Of a DNA stretch of 64,000 bases, positions 42,629 to 51,506 are shown in pieces. The notes below the pieces were generated by a model. The model saw only the letters and a list, made by a program, of their open reading frames with translations. It made no database searches and was not told the DNA's origin. The position numbers and the translations under genes were made by a program. This stretch comes from Paenibacillus sp. GP183 (GTDB lineage: Bacteria > Bacillota > Bacilli > Paenibacillales > NBRC-103111), in NCBI RefSeq assembly GCF_900104695.1, contig NZ_FNSW01000001.1, positions 3,404,001-3,468,000 on the forward strand, given 5' to 3'. Position 1 is the stretch's first letter. Every line of letters starts with the position of its first letter.

Positions 42629-44215
42629 ATGCAGGTACACCATCAGCAAGTTACCATAACCATTCTGGAGACAAGTGATCTACACGGCCATATCCTTCCT
42701 ATTCATTATGGGAACAACAGCTTTCGAGAGCTGGGCCTGGCCAAGATAGCCACATTGATCCGTAAAGAACGCCGAGAAAATACCCACACCCTGCTGGTGG
42801 ACAACGGCGATTTAATCCAAGGCACACCTCTGACCTATCACCATGCCAAAGTAGATCCCAGGCAGACTAATCCAATAATCCTGATCCTAAATGCCTTACA
42901 ATATGACGCCGGCATTATAGGAAATCATGAATTTAATTATGGAAAAGACATGCTGGATAAAGCAGTAAAGGAATCGCATTTCCCCTGGCTTTCTGCGAAT
43001 ATTGCGAACAAGGCGACAGGCGCCCCTTATTTTGGCCAGCCCTATGTCATCAAGCAATATGAACATGGAATCAAAGTCGGGCTGCTGGGACTCACAACCT
43101 CTTACATACCGCATTGGGAAAATCCAAGCCATATTGAGGGGATCGACTTTCTAGATGTTGTAGCGGCAGCTCAGCATTGGGTGCGGCATCTGCGTGAGGT
43201 GGAAGGTGTTGACGTCGTCGTCGCAGCTTACCATGGAGGATTCGAGCGGGATCTGGAAAGCGGTTTGCCCAGCGAGCCATTGACTGGCGAGAATCAGGGG
43301 TATCGCTTATGCATGGAGGTTGAAGGCATAGATGTGCTTCTTACCGGGCATCAGCATCGAATGATTGCAGCTGAAGTAAACGGGGTTGCTGTTCTCCAGC
43401 CGGGCTACCAAGGATGCTGCTTGGGTAAAGCTGAAGTTCAGCTGGAGCTTCAAGGGGGACGCTGGGTTGTGAAGCAGAAAACAACCGAGCTGTTGTCTGT
43501 GGCGGGTGTGGAGCCGGCAAGTGATCTTCTCGAGCTGGCCCAGCCGTACGAGATCCTGACACAGCACTGGCTGGATCAGCCGATTGGCTGCCTGACAGGC
43601 GACATGCGCATTACGGATCCCATGAGCGTGCGTACTCGGGAGCATGTCATCATTGAATTTATCAACAAAGTGCAGATGCACTATGCGGGAGTTGAGATTT
43701 CCAACACGGCCCTGTTTGACAATGAATCAACAGGCTTTCATCAGGACATCACGGTTCGCGATGTAGTCTCGAATTATATGTATCCCAATACCCTCAAGGT
43801 CATTCGCATTACCGGCCAGGATATTAAAGATGCTCTGGAGCAAACTGCAGGATACTTCGCCCCCTATGACGGACGTGGGTATAAAGTTAGTGACGCCTTC
43901 TCGGCGCCCAAGCCGCAGCATTACAACTATGATATGTGGGAAGGAATCGAATATCAGATCAATATTTCCAGACCCTTGGGAAGACGTGTAACCTGGGTGC
44001 ACTATCAAGGAAAGCCGATCGTTCTGAGCGCCAAGTTTGATGTGGCCATGAACAATTATCGCGCTGGCGGCGGCGGAAATTACAACATGTTTCAAGGCAA
44101 GCCGGTTATCCGTGATATTCCGACCGACATCTCTGAATTAATAACCAGCTATATTATGGAAAAAGGCACTATTGAGGCCACGGTGAATGCGAACTGGGAA
44201 GTAGTTCATGATTGA
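42629..44215 (+). CDS. 5'-nucleotidase / metallophosphatase (YunD/UshA family)
   Basis: A 528-residue two-domain enzyme. The N-terminal metallophosphatase core has ETSDLHGHILPI, DNGDLIQG, GNHEFNYG and the metal-binding GHQH. The C-terminal half (about 340-528) is the nucleotidase specificity domain, with the substrate-binding NYRAGGGGNYNMF. There is no signal peptide or cell-wall anchor, so unlike UshA it should be cytoplasmic, as in YunD-type proteins. It probably removes phosphate from nucleotides or related sugar phosphates. Confidence 0.9.
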   Translation: MQVHHQQVTITILETSDLHGHILPIHYGNNSFRELGLAKIATLIRKERRENTHTLLVDNGDLIQGTPLTYHHAKVDPRQTNPIILILNALQYDAGIIGNHEFNYGKDMLDKAVKESHFPWLSANIANKATGAPYFGQPYVIKQYEHGIKVGLLGLTTSYIPHWENPSHIEGIDFLDVVAAAQHWVRHLREVEGVDVVVAAYHGGFERDLESGLPSEPLTGENQGYRLCMEVEGIDVLLTGHQHRMIAAEVNGVAVLQPGYQGCCLGKAEVQLELQGGRWVVKQKTTELLSVAGVEPASDLLELAQPYEILTQHWLDQPIGCLTGDMRITDPMSVRTREHVIIEFINKVQMHYAGVEISNTALFDNESTGFHQDITVRDVVSNYMYPNTLKVIRITGQDIKDALEQTAGYFAPYDGRGYKVSDAFSAPKPQHYNYDMWEGIEYQINISRPLGRRVTWVHYQGKPIVLSAKFDVAMNNYRAGGGGNYNMFQGKPVIRDIPTDISELITSYIMEKGTIEATVNANWEVVHD

Positions 44216-44580
44216 CGGTGATTCTTGTTACACAGCTATTATCCGTAGCGCATCCTTTAAATGAGTCTAAACTCACTAGTAGTGAGGACAATCTCCTTAT
44301 TTTGTCCTCAAATCCACCTTGCATCTCATTTAGTAGGGCTAACCTCACTATTAGCGAATTTAAGTTCACTAACAGTGAGTTTGGACTTACAAACTTATAT
44401 TTTCATGGATTACTTCGATGGAGTAGTGATCTCAGACTTACTAATAGTGAGTTTACCCTCACAATGAGTCATAAGCGATAAGCGATAAAAACTGGGATAA
44501 CCATTATCGATGGCTTTCAGATGCGAGACCGCGAAAATGAACACAATAAAGGGCACCCATCTGGTGCCCAATTTCTATTT
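44216..44580. other. Gene-free region holding array B2
   Basis: Convergent gap between the nucleotidase and the desaturase. No gene seen. It contains the seven-unit palindromic repeat array at 44260-44466. Beyond 44467 only a short direct repeat AAGCGATA (44473-44487) is notable. Confidence 0.7.
44260..44466. repeat. Array B2: seven 21-bp units in a 2-3-2 layout
   Basis: Units start at 44260, 44281, 44332, 44353, 44374, 44425 and 44446; each is a degenerate palindrome with arms like AGTGAG and CTCACT. The two 30-base spacers follow units 2 and 5. The array is mirror-symmetric about 44363 and has unit offsets identical to array B1 at 30698-30883, 13562 bases upstream. Confidence 0.82.
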
Positions 44581-45594
44581 TTATGCTTTACGTTTAAATG
44601 AAAATTGCTTAAGGTCCTTGAAGCCTACAAATTTCTTGCTCTGCTCACTCCAAAAGCGGAATCGGAGTGACTTCAAGCTGGTTAGTAAGGTTATCGTCTG
44701 TACATCGCGCAATTTAGCATTAGAGCTATGCACTTTTTCCAGGTAATAGTTAGGAACTCTTGGGCTCAAATGGTGAATATGGTGATAACCGATGTTGCCC
44801 GTAATAAAATGCAGCACTTTCGGAAGCTTATAGAAGGAACTGCCATGCATGGCAGCTTTCACAAAGTCCCAATTTTCTTCCCCTTCAAAGTAGGTATCTT
44901 CAAACTGATGCTGTACGTAAAAGAGCCAAATGCCAATTGAACCCGAGATCAAAAAGATCGGACCCTGAATCAGAAGAAATTGCTGCCAGCCGAGTAACCA
45001 GCAAAGCAATCCAGCCCCGCCAATAATGCCAACGTTGGTAATGTAAGTGTTGAAGCGTTCTTTCGTTCCGGCCTTTTTGCGGTTAAATCGGTATTCCAAT
45101 AGGAACACGTAGATGGGCCCAATAACAAACATCGAGAAGGGATTCCTGTATAAGCGGTAGAACAAACGTCGAATCCATGAAGATGATAAATACTCCTCAA
45201 CTGTAAGCGTCCATATATCGCCTGTTCCGCGTTTATCCAGATTGCCGCTTGTAGCATGATGAACAGAATGGCTGTGTCTCCATTGGAGATAGGGCACGCA
45301 TGTCAGAATACCGAATAGAGTCCCGACAATTTCATTCGCCATGCGGTTTTTGAAAAAGGATTTATGACAGCAATCATGAAAAATAATGAAAATCCGTACC
45401 AGAAACCCCCCGGCTGCAACAGCAAGCGGAAGGGTAATCCAATAAGAAACCGATAGACTTAAGTAGGCTGCGGACCAAAGTAAAAGAAAGGGTACAACAG
45501 AATTAATGATTTGCCATACACTGTGTTTGATATGGGGTCTTTCGTAAGGTGCCATGTCTTTGCGCCATTGATTGTGTTGTTCCTCTTGGAGCAT
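44581..45594 (-). CDS. Membrane fatty acid desaturase
   Basis: A 337-residue di-iron membrane desaturase with the three histidine boxes HDCCHKS, HSVHH and HIHHL and four hydrophobic segments, resembling the acyl-lipid Des of Bacillus that inserts a double bond at low temperature. GAGAGGAAG precedes the chosen ATG at 45594. No DesKR genes are adjacent. The promoter region upstream has been left next to an IS4-family insertion at 45779. Confidence 0.92.
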   Translation of the reverse strand: MLQEEQHNQWRKDMAPYERPHIKHSVWQIINSVVPFLLLWSAAYLSLSVSYWITLPLAVAAGGFLVRIFIIFHDCCHKSFFKNRMANEIVGTLFGILTCVPYLQWRHSHSVHHATSGNLDKRGTGDIWTLTVEEYLSSSWIRRLFYRLYRNPFSMFVIGPIYVFLLEYRFNRKKAGTKERFNTYITNVGIIGGAGLLCWLLGWQQFLLIQGPIFLISGSIGIWLFYVQHQFEDTYFEGEENWDFVKAAMHGSSFYKLPKVLHFITGNIGYHHIHHLSPRVPNYYLEKVHSSNAKLRDVQTITLLTSLKSLRFRFWSEQSKKFVGFKDLKQFSFKRKA

Positions 45595-45721
45595 TATATG
45601 ATTATCTTCCTCTCTCAATGACAAACACATGGATCATATTTGTCCCAATAACGGTATTACGTTTAAACTCGTAAAGGGTTCCAGTTAATTTATTCGATCC
45701 TATTCTCTTATCTCAATATAA

Positions 45722-45759
45722 AGACAGTATCGTTGGTAAACTCACCCGTCATACTGTCT
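45722..45759. promoter_or_regulatory. Palindrome upstream of the desaturase
   Basis: AGACAGTAT (45722-45730) and ATACTGTCT (45751-45759) are perfect arms around a 20-base centre, in the promoter region of the desaturase gene. It may be a regulator site or an mRNA hairpin. Confidence 0.4.
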
Positions 45760-45778
45760 ATATGAGTCATATAGAATA

Positions 45779-47299
45779 CACTAAGCTTGCATCAAACTTC
45801 ACATTAACCACTTAACTTGCTTGTTTTTGATTAAAAAATACTTAATAGTAATAATTTTACAGTAACTCAATTTCCGTAACAGCTAAAAAAGGAAAGTGGA
45901 GTTAAGACAGCGCGTATTCCCATAAAATGGAATATTCATTTATCTTGGCCTAAAGTAAGATCATTCGTTGCGACTCTTGCTTGGCTCTTCCCGCCGTGTC
46001 CACTTTTTGTCTTCCTTTTGACTGGCGCGTGGGTGGTCGATTCAGCTCCTGCTTAAACACCTTCCACGGGTGGTACATGTACGTTCGCAGCAGTTGTAAA
46101 AGGTTCCACTGACTTTTTCCTGTTTGCAAAGCTAGCTTTACAAGCATACTCACAGCAAAAGCAATCAGGGACAAAAAGAGTTGGTTCCACACTGAATCAG
46201 GTTGGCAGCCATGCAGGTTCACTAGCTTCAAATGCTGTTTCATCCATTTAAAGAAAAGCTCAATTTTCCAGCGATTCTTGTAAATGTAGGCAATCTCATT
46301 TGCAGTTAAATCCCATCGACTTGTTATTAACCGGTAGCGGCGGCCCTTGTCATCCTCAAATTCAACCAGACGTAATGGAGTTGTGGTCTTGTTTGTAAGT
46401 ACATCCACATCCTGAAGCAGCCGGAGTGGCCCAACGCTTGCCACACTCTTACGTTCACTACCGCTAATGGGATATAGATGTGTTCGATCCCGCACACGCA
46501 CCACGAAAAGCTTATTGTCCGTTATCCAGGTTTGGAAATTAGGGAGGCTTTCATAACCCCGATCCATGACATAGGTGACATCATCTTCCACAACCATATC
46601 TAGCACGACCTTATTTTCCCGTACATTGACCGTAGAAGCAATGACCTTATCCGGGAATACGGTGTCAGGATCTGCAACAACCACACGAACATGAAGACGA
46701 ACCCCTGTTTTTCGCGACCCACAGCGAGCCCAACTGCCTAATAAAGCGGGAAGGGAAATGTCCGTAGCATCGATGATATGCAGACGCCCAATGTTCGGCG
46801 TAATTCCAGCCCCCGACTTCGTTTTCTGGTCGATTTGGCTGATGAGTTGAAAGAAGATCTGCTGTAGGGTTTGGGTGCATAAGCTATTCGTTTTGCGAGA
46901 AAGCTGTGCGCTGCTGATGGACTCCAGGCCGATCGCTTGTTGCAATTGCGGATGCGCACGCAATTGTTCGGTAATGACATCATACGTAGGGAGTTGCAGC
47001 AATTGAGCGATCACATGAAGCTCGATAGCCGTACCTGAAAACAACTTTTGGGTTCGATGATCGTCGAGTACAGAACGATAACCTGAAACATTGAGAGTAC
47101 GTAGGCATTGACAAATGACGCGAATATCTTTAACGTTATCCATGGTTAAGCTCCTTATTGGAGAAATGATGGATAACACGCCGTCAATTCAACAATAAGG
47201 GCTTTTTTGTTTTTTATCCACGAAATAACATCAATTTATTCCATAAATAGGAATTAATGAGAACAATATTTTCATGTCAGGTTTGATGCAAGCTTAGTG
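45779..47299. mobile_element. Intact IS4-family insertion sequence with 9-bp target duplication
   Basis: Perfect 19-bp terminal inverted repeats CACTAAGCTTGCATCAAAC (45779-45797) and its complement at 47281-47299. It is flanked by the direct repeat TATAGAATA (45770-45778 and 47300-47308). Length 1521 bp, one transposase gene. The perfect duplication and ends point to a recent insertion between the desaturase promoter region and aarF. Confidence 0.95.
45950..47143 (-). CDS. IS4-family transposase
   Basis: A 397-residue DDE transposase: first Asp in LHIIDATDISLP, second in TYVMDRGYESLPN, and the IS4 Y-(2)-R-(3)-E-(6)-K signature in YKNRWKIELFFKWMK. The frame is uninterrupted and the element ends are perfect, so it may be active. 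TAAGGAG precedes the ATG at 47143; a longer start at 47179 falls upstream of this site. Confidence 0.95.
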   Translation of the reverse strand: MDNVKDIRVICQCLRTLNVSGYRSVLDDHRTQKLFSGTAIELHVIAQLLQLPTYDVITEQLRAHPQLQQAIGLESISSAQLSRKTNSLCTQTLQQIFFQLISQIDQKTKSGAGITPNIGRLHIIDATDISLPALLGSWARCGSRKTGVRLHVRVVVADPDTVFPDKVIASTVNVRENKVVLDMVVEDDVTYVMDRGYESLPNFQTWITDNKLFVVRVRDRTHLYPISGSERKSVASVGPLRLLQDVDVLTNKTTTPLRLVEFEDDKGRRYRLITSRWDLTANEIAYIYKNRWKIELFFKWMKQHLKLVNLHGCQPDSVWNQLFLSLIAFAVSMLVKLALQTGKSQWNLLQLLRTYMYHPWKVFKQELNRPPTRQSKGRQKVDTAGRAKQESQRMILL

Positions 47300-47325
47300 T
47301 ATAGAATATCGTTTTCAGGTGTCAA

Positions 47326-48999
47326 TCAGAACCTCCCAGACTTAAAAATCGAATACAGCAGCCACAGCAGCATCAAGCCTGCAACCGCCGAGCCGACCTC
47401 GATCACCGGGAAATGCAGGATGAGGGAGGGTGTTTTGCCTACCGATGTGGCGACGATGAGTCCGACCATGATCAGACTGAAGGAGAGCAGCACGATACTG
47501 ATCGAGATGCGGTTGCTGATCTGATCCAATTTGCGCAGCAGCAAGTCGATTTCCGGGATGCCGATCTCCACCTTCAGCTTACCGGTACGGATAAGCTTCG
47601 TCAGATGGCTGGCCTGCTTGGGAAAGCTGATGATGGTGTCGGCCAGGGCCGAAAGCTGCTTCCACCATCTTTTGTGCATCTGCTGCGGCTGGAGGCGTTC
47701 CTTCAGCAGGCGGAGTCCGAAGGGCTCGGCCAGATTGACCAAGCTTAGATGCGGATCCAGCTTCACCGCAACGCCCTCTACGGTAATCATCGCTTTGCCA
47801 AGCAGCGTCAAATCGACGGGCATCCGGATGCGATGCCGGTTGGCCACCACAAACAAATCGTTCAGGACATCGCCTAAACTGAGCTGGGACAAAGGTATAT
47901 CATAGTACAGTTCCCGCAATAGATCCAGGTCGAACTGAAGCTCATTTGTATCCATCTCCTCCTCAACCAGCCCCAGGCGCAGAATAGCTTTGAGAATTCC
48001 ATCGCTGTCCTTGCGCATCAATGCGATGAGAAGCATGATTAATTGGTCCTTCATCTCCTCATTCAAGCGCCCCACCATGCCAAAATCGACAAAAGCAATG
48101 CTTCCGTCCATGCGTACAATAATGTTCCCCGGATGGGGATCGGCATGGAAAAATCCTTCAATCAGCACTTGATGAAACATGGAGTTGACGAGCCGCTCCG
48201 CGACTAATTTGAGGTCATGTCCTTGTTTCAGAAGGGCTTCAGGCTGGTTCAGGGTGATGCCTTCGATATATGATAAAGTCAGCACTTTCGACGTGGTATA
48301 TTCCCAATATACTTTTGGGATATGTACATCAGGCTGCTGGACAAACTGCCGGGCAATTTTATCCGCATTCCTGCCTTCCAGCGTATAGTTCAGCTCTTCC
48401 CGCATCGATTTGGACAGTTCCTCGATCATTCTTCGGATCTGATTATGTGCCATCCACTCCAACCGCCTTTCGGCGATGGTTGCCAGTTCCTCAAGAATGT
48501 CCAGATCCAAATTAATCATTTGATCCACCAAAGGGCGCTGCACCTTAACCGCTACGGCTTCACCGGTGATCAGCCGGCCTACATGAACCTGGCCGATAGA
48601 AGCAGCTGCCAAAGGGATCTCCTTGAACTCCTGAAACATATCGCCGAGCGGCCGATGAAGCTCATTTTCGATGATCATCCGCACCTCTTCGAACGAAAAA
48701 GGCGGCACTTGATCCTGCAGCTTCTGCAGCTCGAAGATAACATCCTCCGGAAGCAGATCATGGCGCGTACTGGATAATTGACCTAATTTAATAAAGGTCG
48801 GCCCCAGCTCCTCCAGCACCAGCCGGATGCGTTCTCCTAGGGATTTGACCGTTTCCGGCTCTTTTCTGGCAAACCATTTTCTTGGAAGCTTCGGCATTTG
48901 GAAGAGCCCCATCTCTTCAACCATGTAACCAAAGCCATGTCGAACCAGAGTCATAATAATCTCGCGGTAGCGGTTGGTGTGCCGGAATTTGATAGCCAT
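47326..48999 (-). CDS. AarF/ABC1/UbiB-family atypical kinase
   Basis: A 557-residue protein of the ABC1/UbiB family: the invariant KxGQ motif is in FIKLGQLSSTRHDLLP, the A-rich loop replacing the normal P-loop in PLAAASIGQVHVGRL, then VAVKVQRP and the catalytic HADPHPGN and FVDFGMVG. Two hydrophobic helices lie at the C-terminus (about 500-550). Family members support quinone synthesis or lipid handling as unorthodox ATPases. It is preceded by a phasin-like gene two bases away, a pair common in Bacillales. Confidence 0.92.
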   Translation of the reverse strand: MAIKFRHTNRYREIIMTLVRHGFGYMVEEMGLFQMPKLPRKWFARKEPETVKSLGERIRLVLEELGPTFIKLGQLSSTRHDLLPEDVIFELQKLQDQVPPFSFEEVRMIIENELHRPLGDMFQEFKEIPLAAASIGQVHVGRLITGEAVAVKVQRPLVDQMINLDLDILEELATIAERRLEWMAHNQIRRMIEELSKSMREELNYTLEGRNADKIARQFVQQPDVHIPKVYWEYTTSKVLTLSYIEGITLNQPEALLKQGHDLKLVAERLVNSMFHQVLIEGFFHADPHPGNIIVRMDGSIAFVDFGMVGRLNEEMKDQLIMLLIALMRKDSDGILKAILRLGLVEEEMDTNELQFDLDLLRELYYDIPLSQLSLGDVLNDLFVVANRHRIRMPVDLTLLGKAMITVEGVAVKLDPHLSLVNLAEPFGLRLLKERLQPQQMHKRWWKQLSALADTIISFPKQASHLTKLIRTGKLKVEIGIPEIDLLLRKLDQISNRISISIVLLSFSLIMVGLIVATSVGKTPSLILHFPVIEVGSAVAGLMLLWLLYSIFKSGRF

Positions 49000-49001
49000 G
49001 A

Positions 49002-49295
49002 CTACAAGGTAGTCGGACCAGGGGGATTGATCTTCTGCTCCAATTCACGCAAATCCTGTTTGGTGGCCACATCCAGCTCGGCCAATACCTTCTTCACTTG
49101 TTCATGTACCAACCGCTTAAGTTCAAGCCTTTGTTCTTCCCCTTTGGAGATCAAATCATTGACTACATCCCTGGATTCGTTCTTGCCGAGCTCGCCCTTG
49201 AGAACCATTTCATCCACAAATTGCTGAACCTTTTCCTTGCTTGCAGCTGTAATGCCCAGCCCCAATGCGAATGCTTTTCTCAACAAATCACTCAT
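49002..49295 (-). CDS. Phasin-like helical protein next to aarF
   Basis: A 97-residue helical protein: MSDLLRKAFALGLGITAASK at the N-terminus, then a long amphipathic helix (VVNDLISKGEEQRLELKRLV) and a C-terminal coiled-coil stretch (LDVATKQDLRELEQKI). It resembles the phasin-family/polyhydroxyalkanoate regulator-like proteins usually found beside aarF. AGGAGG precedes the ATG at 49295. It is two bases before aarF, so both are one transcript and probably act together at the membrane. Confidence 0.82.
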   Translation of the reverse strand: MSDLLRKAFALGLGITAASKEKVQQFVDEMVLKGELGKNESRDVVNDLISKGEEQRLELKRLVHEQVKKVLAELDVATKQDLRELEQKINPPGPTTL

Positions 49296-49446
49296 TTTCG
49301 CACAATCCTCCTTCATTCTTCTTCTAATTTATTAACCATAATATGAACATTTCTATCTGTATGCATGTATGAAACCAAAAACCACACAAAGCTTTACAAG
49401 TGATAGTCCCCGAATATAGAATAAATCCAATTATAGATTCGTGGGA

Positions 49447-50367
49447 TTATTCCAAAGGGTAAGAAGAAAGCTTAACGAAGGTAAACCCAGCTTTTTTCAA
49501 CATCGGAACTGCCTTGATGACTCCATCGGCCGTATCTTTTTCAGGGTGATTCATATGGGCGATGACGATGGAGCCGCTCTTTGCTTTCATCAAAGCATCA
49601 TAAACCTGCTGCGTATTAAAGGTGGCACCAGCATCGCCAAGAATACTGTAATTCACCACAGTAAGTCCGAGATCCTGAGCGATATGAACAGCTACATCGT
49701 CGTAATAAGCAGTACCCGAGCGAAAAAATTGCGGACGACGACCTGTCAGCTTCTCGATTTTATCCTCATTCATTTGCACTTCATCCACGACTTCGCTGAC
49801 ATTCCTTGTACCTCGAATTTTATAGGCGGATTGTCCAATCACAGACAAGGGACGATGCTCAAAACCATGATTCTCGATATCAAAGAGCGGATTGCGAGCC
49901 AATGTCAAAAACTGCTCTGGATTCGCATCTATCCAGCGGGCATTGATAAATAGAGTAGCCGGGATCTTCTCGTGAATGAGAAAATCTATCAGCTTTTGGT
50001 CGTACCCGCTCCCTTCCGGTCCTCCACAAGCATCGAAGGTAATTGCTATCACTTTGTCTTTGGTTTGGAGTCGGGATCGTACACCAGGGACATTCTCTCC
50101 CCAATGCAAGGGTTTGATTTTATCGTAGCGTTGAAGAATGCTTTTCTTGAGAGAATTGGAGTCAATTGTGGGAGATGCCGTTTCCATCGCTGTTGATGTT
50201 GCTGTTGATGTTGCTGTTGATGTTGCTGTTGATGTTGCTGTTTCTGTTGCTACTGTCGTGGGTGGGGATGGGGATGGCTTAGATATAGAAGTAGATTTAT
50301 TGTTGTCACAAGCGGAAAGCAGACCCAAAATAAGGAAGAAGGCCAAACCGTTTAGTCGACGTGCCAA
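49447..50367 (-). CDS. Polysaccharide deacetylase-family lipoprotein
   Basis: A 306-residue NodB-fold enzyme. The TTG at 50367 with GAGGAGG seven bases upstream gives a clean signal peptide with lipobox LLSAC. Next comes a Thr/Ala/Ser-rich linker encoded by a 12-bp tandem repeat, then the deacetylase domain: Asp in TFDACGG and the metal His pair in ENHGFEHRPLS, ending with IVIAHMNHP. It should act on surface polysaccharide or peptidoglycan; the precise substrate is unknown. Confidence 0.87.
   Translation of the reverse strand: MARRLNGLAFFLILGLLSACDNNKSTSISKPSPSPPTTVATETATSTATSTATSTATSTAMETASPTIDSNSLKKSILQRYDKIKPLHWGENVPGVRSRLQTKDKVIAITFDACGGPEGSGYDQKLIDFLIHEKIPATLFINARWIDANPEQFLTLARNPLFDIENHGFEHRPLSVIGQSAYKIRGTRNVSEVVDEVQMNEDKIEKLTGRRPQFFRSGTAYYDDVAVHIAQDLGLTVVNYSILGDAGATFNTQQVYDALMKAKSGSIVIAHMNHPEKDTADGVIKAVPMLKKAGFTFVKLSSYPLE
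50189..50236. repeat. Tandem 12-bp repeat inside the deacetylase gene
   Basis: Four perfect copies of GCTGTTGATGTT (coding for Thr-Ala-Thr-Ser on the minus strand) in the linker of the lipoprotein. Such in-frame repeats can change copy number by slippage and alter linker length. Confidence 0.9.
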
Positions 50368-50479
50368 GGTATCCGCCTCCTCAGAAAAACTGCTCATACT
50401 CATCATAAACATGCATTAGCCTTAGAATCAAGTTTACATTCATATCGTCCGACTAAGCAGGATAGTCGATCCTGAAAGA

Positions 50480-50646
50480 ATGGTTACCTTCCGTACGGAC
50501 AACCCAGCTACTCATTGAAGAGCAAAGGTCCTTTTACTTTGGAAGCTATTGAAGTATTCTTGAAGGGCGATGTATTATTCGGGCTTGCCAAGGCTGCCGG
50601 TTTCATAATAGTGGCGGACTACATGATCGCACAAGGTGTTATTTAA
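50480..50646 (+). pseudogene. C-terminal remnant of an unidentified protein
   Basis: An open frame without a start reads NGYLPYGQPSYSLKSKGPFT, then LEAIEVFLKGDVLFGLAKAA, then GFIIVADYMIAQGVI and a TAA stop at 50644. The composition and hydrophobic ending look like a real protein end, but the frame is closed upstream by stops. I do not recognise the family. It lies between the deacetylase and coaW. Confidence 0.4.
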
Positions 50647-50669
50647 TTTACTTGAAAGCGGGAATTCGA

Positions 50670-51506
50670 ATGACTTCAGTTATCCCTCTCGGTATAGATG
50701 CTGGCGGCACGCTGATTAAATTTGCTTTTTGGAATCAAAATCAACTGCATACGATCAAGCTGCCGACGGCGCACATGCAAGCCGCTGCGATTTGGATCAA
50801 GGAGCGATTTTCTAATGCATCCCTTTGCGTAACAGGTGGGAAAAGCCTTTTATTTCAATCAATGCTGGGATATGAAACGCGTTCCATGATTGAATTTGAC
50901 GCAACTTGCCATGGCGTTCAGTATCTAATTCGTGAGCAGGGAATCGCCCTGCCATCTTTTATTTTGGCGAATGCGGGAACGGGAACTTCGATTCACTGGA
51001 TCCATCCAGACGGCCATTCCCGCGTTGGAGGAACAGGCGTTGGAGGCGGCACCATACTGGGGCTGTCCTCTTTGCTCACCGGAATTGATGATTACGAGGA
51101 GATTATCCAGCTCGCGAAGCAGGGGAAAACGGATCGTGTTGATCTGAAGGTCAGCCATATCTATGAGGGAGCGGTCCCGCCCATCCCTGGCGACCTTACA
51201 GCGAGCAACTTCGGTTACGTGCTGAAGCACCCGGAGAAACAGTCACCAGAGGATCTCCTTGCCTCGATCATGAGTCTCGTCGGCGAAACGGTAGCCACGG
51301 TCAGCATCCTCGCCGCACAGCAGCATGGAGTATCCAACATCGTCTTCATTGGCTCATCATTTGCAGGTAATGATGTTCTTGGTGATGTAGTCGTGCGAAA
51401 CACAGAAATCAAGGGTGCGATACCGATGGTTCTGCAGAACGGAGAATACAGCGGGGCGATCGGAGCTTTGCTCAGCATGACTCCAAAGGGTACGGCAGTT
51501 TCATGA
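50670..51506 (+). CDS. coaW: Type II pantothenate kinase
   Basis: A 278-residue ASKHA-fold kinase: phosphate-1 motif IPLGIDAGGTLIKFAF, adenosine-region NAGTGTSIHW and the glycine motif VGGTGVGGGTILG. It phosphorylates pantothenate in coenzyme A synthesis; this type is that of Staphylococcus and some Bacillales and is usually insensitive to feedback by CoA. The ATG at 50670 is used; an upstream TTG at 50652 is possible. Confidence 0.93.
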   Translation: MTSVIPLGIDAGGTLIKFAFWNQNQLHTIKLPTAHMQAAAIWIKERFSNASLCVTGGKSLLFQSMLGYETRSMIEFDATCHGVQYLIREQGIALPSFILANAGTGTSIHWIHPDGHSRVGGTGVGGGTILGLSSLLTGIDDYEEIIQLAKQGKTDRVDLKVSHIYEGAVPPIPGDLTASNFGYVLKHPEKQSPEDLLASIMSLVGETVATVSILAAQQHGVSNIVFIGSSFAGNDVLGDVVVRNTEIKGAIPMVLQNGEYSGAIGALLSMTPKGTAVS

